This document shows, piece after piece, positions 6,781 through 9,567 of a DNA stretch of 9,567 nucleotides. The translations under genes and the position numbers were made by a program. The stretch is from positions 1 to 9,567 of the forward strand of contig JAGRHK010000030.1 of assembly GCA_020444985.1 (NCBI GenBank), in the 5' to 3' direction. The stretch is from Candidatus Competibacteraceae bacterium (lineage in GTDB: Bacteria > Pseudomonadota > Gammaproteobacteria > Competibacterales > Competibacteraceae). A model generated the notes under the pieces. The model was not told the origin of the DNA. It made no database searches and was given only the letters and a program-made list of their open reading frames with translations. Every line of letters begins with the position of its first letter. Position 1 is the stretch's first letter.

Positions 6781-7747
6781 TGTGCTGTTCATCCCGCACT
6801 GGCGCCCGTCCATAATTCCGCAACAGCCCGAATCCAAATCGCCCGCGCGACCGCCCCCACGGCGTAAAGCGCGGTAACTGGAACAGGTCGCTCTCATTCC
6901 GCGCCACGCCCCAAGCCGTCGACACCGCCGCCTGAAAACCCAGCCGTCGCGCCATCGCTACATGCTCAGGACGATAATCCGCTCCCGGCTTACCATTTGG
7001 ATAGGCGAACAGCGCGACGGACTCACCCAGCAGCGCTTGCAAATCATCCCGACTGTTTGCGATTTCCCGCTCGGCCTCCTCCGGCTCCAGGCGCGCCAGA
7101 ATCGGATGATGTACGGTATGCGCGCCGATCCCCATGCCGGCCTTATGCAGTGCCTGCACTTGCTGCCGGGTCATCATCAAATCACTCGGCAGCCTTACCC
7201 CAGCGATCTCCGCCAGCGCCTCGATCGTTTCCACCCGTTGCGCAAACGGCTGATACTTGATCTGATTCAATAATGCCGGAATGGCCTGACGCTTATCCTC
7301 AAGGGAACCTATCTCATGCCGACCCAAACCCAGTGGGGATAAATCCAGCATCGATTGCTCGCAACGGCGCACCGTCTCAATCACCGTATCATTAAACATC
7401 CGCCCGCCGTCCAGAAATCCCACGGCGATAAAAAAGGTGGCTGACAAACCCTGCCGCTGCAAAATCGGCAACGCCACATCATGATTATCCGCATAGCCAT
7501 CGTCAAAGGTGATCGCTGCTGCGCGCACCGGCAAATTCCCCTGCTGCAAGCGCGCCACAGCCTCGGCCAACGGCAGCACATTGAACCAGTCTCCCAACCA
7601 ACGCAACAGCCGCTCAAACCGAACAGCGTCCACTTCGTCAGGAAACAACGGATCTGGCCCAGGCAACACGCGATGAAAGATCAGAATGGACAAAGCGGAG
7701 CGCGGTCCCGCCGGCGAGGCCAAGGAAAAGGCAGTACAAAAGAGCAT
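6767..7747 (-). CDS. Polysaccharide deacetylase, NodB/CE4 family
   Basis: 326 residues from the ATG at 7747. CE4 enzymes remove N- or O-acetyl groups from sugar polymers with a divalent metal. Motif 1 is TFDDG (80-84), with D82 the likely base and D83 a metal ligand. Motif 2 is HTVHHP (210-215), with H210 and H214 the metal ligands. A FAYPNG loop (247-252) and LPRFTPW (291-297) follow. The start ILIFHRVLP (21-29) is typical of deacetylases in exopolysaccharide loci. No clear signal peptide is seen, so the site of action is uncertain. The reading frame extends upstream to a TTG at 7837, but the ATG at 7747 is preferred: GGAGG lies 13 bases before it and SPAGPRSALSILIFHRVLP then falls near the N-terminus. 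It is convergent with, and overlaps by 14 bases, the PaaK-like gene. Likely role: trimming acetyl groups from the polymer that the neighbouring glycosyltransferase helps build; this is inferred from position. Confidence 0.9.
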   Translation of the reverse strand: MLFCTAFSLASPAGPRSALSILIFHRVLPGPDPLFPDEVDAVRFERLLRWLGDWFNVLPLAEAVARLQQGNLPVRAAAITFDDGYADNHDVALPILQRQGLSATFFIAVGFLDGGRMFNDTVIETVRRCEQSMLDLSPLGLGRHEIGSLEDKRQAIPALLNQIKYQPFAQRVETIEALAEIAGVRLPSDLMMTRQQVQALHKAGMGIGAHTVHHPILARLEPEEAEREIANSRDDLQALLGESVALFAYPNGKPGADYRPEHVAMARRLGFQAAVSTAWGVARNESDLFQLPRFTPWGRSRGRFGFGLLRNYGRAPVRDEQHINGC

Positions 7748-7760
7748 GATGGACGCTATT

Positions 7761-7765
7761 CCTCC
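7761..7765 (-). promoter_or_regulatory. Ribosome binding site of the deacetylase
   Basis: GGAGG on the minus strand, 13 bases before the ATG at 7747. The spacing is somewhat long, but this is the only strong site near any candidate start, and it supports 7747 over the TTG at 7837. Confidence 0.55.
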
Positions 7766-7782
7766 AAATCGATCCTCAAATC

Positions 7783-7797
7783 GCGCAAACGTTGCGC
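7783..7797. repeat. Palindrome GCGCAA-ACG-TTGCGC
   Basis: Perfect 6-base arms around three bases, 36 bases upstream of the deacetylase ATG on its 5' side. It shares the half-site CGCAA/TTGCG with the palindrome at 7863-7874. It could be an operator or a leader hairpin of the deacetylase message. Confidence 0.45.
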
Positions 7798-7862
7798 CAA
7801 GTGTTGGGTAGTGAAAGTCCAGATCGGGCGCTTTCAAGATTCAATGTTTCGTTACTGTGGAT

Positions 7863-7874
7863 CGCAATATTGCG
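7863..7874. repeat. Palindrome CGCAATATTGCG
   Basis: A perfect 12-base palindrome, flanked by GGAT on the left and, after a two-base offset, ATCC on the right (7859-7880), which extends the symmetry. It has the same half-site as 7783-7797, about 78 bases away centre to centre. Possible regulator site upstream of the deacetylase. Confidence 0.45.
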
Positions 7875-7937
7875 GAATCCCATCATGGCTTGCAAGCACT
7901 ACGACAAATCGCCGGAGATCAAATGGGCTTATGCGCG

Positions 7938-7964
7938 CAGGGTCAGAACATCCCAACGACCCTG
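7938..7964. repeat. Stem-loop CAGGGTC-N13-GACCCTG
   Basis: A perfect 7-base inverted repeat with five G-C pairs around a 13-base loop. It would form a moderately stable hairpin in RNA from either strand. No run of T follows on either strand, so it is not a standard intrinsic terminator. Confidence 0.45.
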
Positions 7965-8024
7965 GAGAGTATCAAGACCGTTTCAAAACAGACAGGCAAC
8001 GCCCCTGATTAATCGATTTTTCCG

Positions 8025-8053
8025 TTTACCCGGCGAATGCTGTGGCATAAAAT
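8025..8053 (+). promoter_or_regulatory. guaB: Sigma70-type promoter of guaB
   Basis: The -35 element TTTACC (8025-8030, four of six matches to TTGACA) and the -10 element TAAAAT (8048-8053, five of six matches to TATAAT) are 17 bases apart, the optimal spacing. Transcription would start near 8060, leaving a leader of about 30 bases before the ATG at 8091. I saw no PurR-like operator. Confidence 0.6.
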
Positions 8054-8076
8054 AGATGGTTTATTTTCGCTCAGTC

Positions 8077-8082
8077 TTGAGG
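8077..8082 (+). promoter_or_regulatory. guaB: Ribosome binding site of guaB
   Basis: TTGAGG lies 8 bases before the ATG at 8091. It supports this start over the in-frame ATG at 8037, which lies before the predicted transcription start. Confidence 0.65.
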
Positions 8083-8090
8083 CCCTCGCT

Positions 8091-9554
8091 ATGCGTATTG
8101 TTCAAGAAGCCCTGACTTTCGATGATGTCCTGCTCCTCCCTGCCTATTCCGAGGTGCTGCCCAATGAAGTGAGCCTCAAGACCCAGTTGACGCGCGCTAT
8201 TACCCTGAATATTCCGCTGGTGTCGGCAGCGATGGACACCGTCACCGAGTCCCGCTTGGCGATCGCGCTCGCGCAGGAAGGCGGGATCGGCATTATCCAT
8301 AAGAACATGCCGATTGAAAAACAGGCTCAGGAAGTGCGGCGGGTTAAAAAATACGAAACCGGCGTGATTAACGATCCTGTTGTCACCGGCCCCAACGCCA
8401 GTATTCGTGAGGTGCTGGCCCTGACCCGCGCCCATCATATCTCCGGGGTACCCGTTGTCGATGGCGAAGATCTGGTCGGCATTGTGACCAGCCGCGATCT
8501 ACGCTTCGAGCACAATCTGGATGCCCCGGTCAGCGCCATCATGACGCCCAAAGAGCGGCTGGTGACGGTGCGCGAAGGCGCTAGTCGCGAGGAAATTGTG
8601 GGGTTGTTACATCGGCATCGCATCGAAAAAGTGCTGGTGGTCAATGATCGCTTTCAGTTGCGCGGCATGATCACAGTCAAGGATATCCAGAAATCCAGCG
8701 ATTTTCCGCTGGCCTGCAAGGACGAATGGGGACGGTTGCGCGTGGGCGCGGCGGTCGGCGCTGGCGGGGACACGGACGAACGGGTGGCGGCGCTGGTCAG
8801 CGCTGGAGTCGATGTACTGGTCGTGGATACTGCGCACGGCCATTCCCACAACGTGCTCAATCGGGTGCGCTGGATTAAGCAGCATCATCGCGATATTCAG
8901 GTAATTGGCGGCAATATCGCGACAGCCGCCGCCGCCCGGGATCTGGTGGAAGCCGGAGCCGATGCCGTGAAGGTAGGGATTGGTCCAGGGTCAATCTGCA
9001 CCACGCGCATTATCGCCGGGGTCGGCGTCCCGCAGATCAGCGCTGTCTCCAACGTCGCCGAGGCATTGCGCGACTGCGACGTGCCGGTCATCGCTGATGG
9101 CGGCGTCCGGTATTCCGGCGATCTGGCCAAGGCGGTTGCTGCCGGCGCGCATTCAGTGATGATCGGCAGCCTGTTCGCCGGCACCGAAGAGGCGCCCGGC
9201 GAAGTGGAGCTTTATCAAGGCCGCTCCTACAAATCTTACCGGGGCATGGGATCGCTGGGCGCGATGACCCAACAGCACGGCTCCAGCGACCGCTATTTCC
9301 AGGAAGGCAGCGCGGTGGAAAAACTGGTGCCCGAAGGTATTGAGGGCCGGGTACCCTATAAGGGCAGCGTATTGGCGATTATTAATCAGCTCATGGGTGG
9401 CCTGCGTTCGAGCATGGGCTATGTCGGTTGCCGGGATGTTCCCGAAATGCGCGCCAAGCCGGCTTTTACTCGGGTCACCTCGGCAGGGATGCGCGAAAGT
9501 CATGTCCATGACGTATCCATCACCAAGGAAGCGCCGAACTATCGGGTTGACTGA
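8091..9554 (+). CDS. guaB: Inosine-5'-monophosphate dehydrogenase
   Basis: 487 residues, nearly identical in length to E. coli GuaB. It oxidises IMP to XMP with NAD+, the committed step of GMP synthesis, in the cytoplasm as a tetramer or octamer. The N-terminus RIVQEALTFDDVLLLPAYS (2-20) is typical. A CBS pair (Bateman domain) occupies about 93-205, inserted in the TIM barrel. The catalytic loop GPGSICTTR (298-306) contains C303, which forms the covalent E-XMP intermediate. ADGGVRYSGD (335-344) is the phosphate-binding region, YRGMGSLGAM (383-392) follows, and the mobile flap holds the Arg-Tyr pair of DRYFQEGS (400-407) that activates water. All key residues are intact. The start at 8091 is chosen because of the ribosome site 8 bases upstream and the family N-terminus; the 18 extra codons back to 8037 include the promoter -10. 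An ATG follows the stop after two bases, consistent with a guaBA operon. Confidence 0.97.
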   Translation: MRIVQEALTFDDVLLLPAYSEVLPNEVSLKTQLTRAITLNIPLVSAAMDTVTESRLAIALAQEGGIGIIHKNMPIEKQAQEVRRVKKYETGVINDPVVTGPNASIREVLALTRAHHISGVPVVDGEDLVGIVTSRDLRFEHNLDAPVSAIMTPKERLVTVREGASREEIVGLLHRHRIEKVLVVNDRFQLRGMITVKDIQKSSDFPLACKDEWGRLRVGAAVGAGGDTDERVAALVSAGVDVLVVDTAHGHSHNVLNRVRWIKQHHRDIQVIGGNIATAAAARDLVEAGADAVKVGIGPGSICTTRIIAGVGVPQISAVSNVAEALRDCDVPVIADGGVRYSGDLAKAVAAGAHSVMIGSLFAGTEEAPGEVELYQGRSYKSYRGMGSLGAMTQQHGSSDRYFQEGSAVEKLVPEGIEGRVPYKGSVLAIINQLMGGLRSSMGYVGCRDVPEMRAKPAFTRVTSAGMRESHVHDVSITKEAPNYRVD

Positions 9555-9556
9555 AC

Positions 9557-9567
9557 ATGACCACTCG
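9557..9567 (+). CDS. guaA: Start of a downstream gene, probably guaA (GMP synthase), truncated by the window edge
   Basis: Only ATG ACC ACT CG is visible, two bases after the guaB stop. The assignment rests on the common guaB-guaA gene order and the tight spacing; the three and a bit codons cannot identify the product by themselves. Confidence 0.4.

Larger units (their letters stand above)
7748..8024. other. Noncoding region between deacetylase and guaB, rich in dyad symmetry
   Basis: No convincing gene lies in these 277 bases. Open frames that cross it have no family-like motifs and overlap the deacetylase antisense. It should carry the deacetylase promoter. Perfect or near-perfect palindromes occur at 7783-7797, 7863-7874, 7888-7897 (GCTTGCAAGC), 7932-7939 (TGCGCGCA) and 8007-8014 (GATTAATC), with a longer stem-loop at 7938-7964. 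I could not assign a deacetylase promoter: minus-strand TTGATA near 7975 is a fair -35 but lacks a good -10. Confidence 0.6.

Noticed and set aside
7748..7837. TTG-initiated extension of the deacetylase
   Set aside because: The ATG at 7747 has a GGAGG upstream and the expected N-terminus; the extension runs through the palindrome at 7783-7797 and has no family-like motif.
7938..7964. Intrinsic terminator
   Set aside because: The stem is good but neither strand has a T-run after it.
7481..8008. Open frame of 175 codons on the plus strand across the deacetylase start and the spacer
   Set aside because: Half of it is antisense to the deacetylase, the product shows no recognisable motif, and it has no good ribosome site.
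8079..8087. GAGG-C-CCTC dyad overlapping the guaB ribosome site
   Set aside because: A one-base loop cannot form a hairpin of this size, and the symmetry is short enough to be chance.
8037..8090. Earlier in-frame ATG for guaB
   Set aside because: It lies before the predicted transcription start and encodes 18 residues not typical of GuaB, whose usual N-terminus begins at 8091.

Overview
The window looks like chromosomal DNA of a moderately GC-rich proteobacterium, most likely a gammaproteobacterium. The basis is a GuaB of E. coli-like length and motifs, and the exopolysaccharide gene style of its neighbours. I cannot name genus or species from sequence alone. There are six substantial genes, one of them cut by the left edge, and the first 11 bases of a probable seventh. 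No tRNA, rRNA, CRISPR array, transposase or integrase is visible.

Left part (1-4181, minus strand): two overlapping genes read leftwards. The upstream one (1908-4181) encodes a secreted, Trp/Tyr-rich 757-residue protein. It is built from two homologous halves, each with about six blade-like repeats, so it is probably a duplicated beta-propeller. Its stop codon overlaps the start codon of the next gene by one base. That gene (1908 to beyond position 1) is a partial protein of at least 636 residues, with a helical N-terminal half resembling an alpha/alpha toroid and a beta-rich C-terminal half. A REP-like palindrome lies in frame in its first codons.

Middle (4182-6780, plus strand): a 125-base divergent intergenic region, then a GT4-type glycosyltransferase (4307-5425) and a PaaK/CapK-type adenylate-forming enzyme (5425-6780), again joined by a one-base TAATG overlap. 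They converge on, and overlap by 14 bases, a minus-strand polysaccharide deacetylase of the NodB/CE4 family (6767-7747). A glycosyltransferase, an acyl-activating enzyme and a deacetylase together suggest making and modifying an exopolysaccharide. The secreted propeller protein and the toroid-like protein may belong to the same surface-polysaccharide system, but that is inference from position only.

Right part (7748-9567): a noncoding region of about 280 bases, unusually rich in dyad symmetry, including two palindromes that share the half-site CGCAA/TTGCG. A good sigma70-type promoter follows, then guaB (IMP dehydrogenase, 8091-9554, complete with intact catalytic residues). Two bases after it an ATG probably starts guaA. 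The purine genes are housekeeping and mark the edge of the polysaccharide region.
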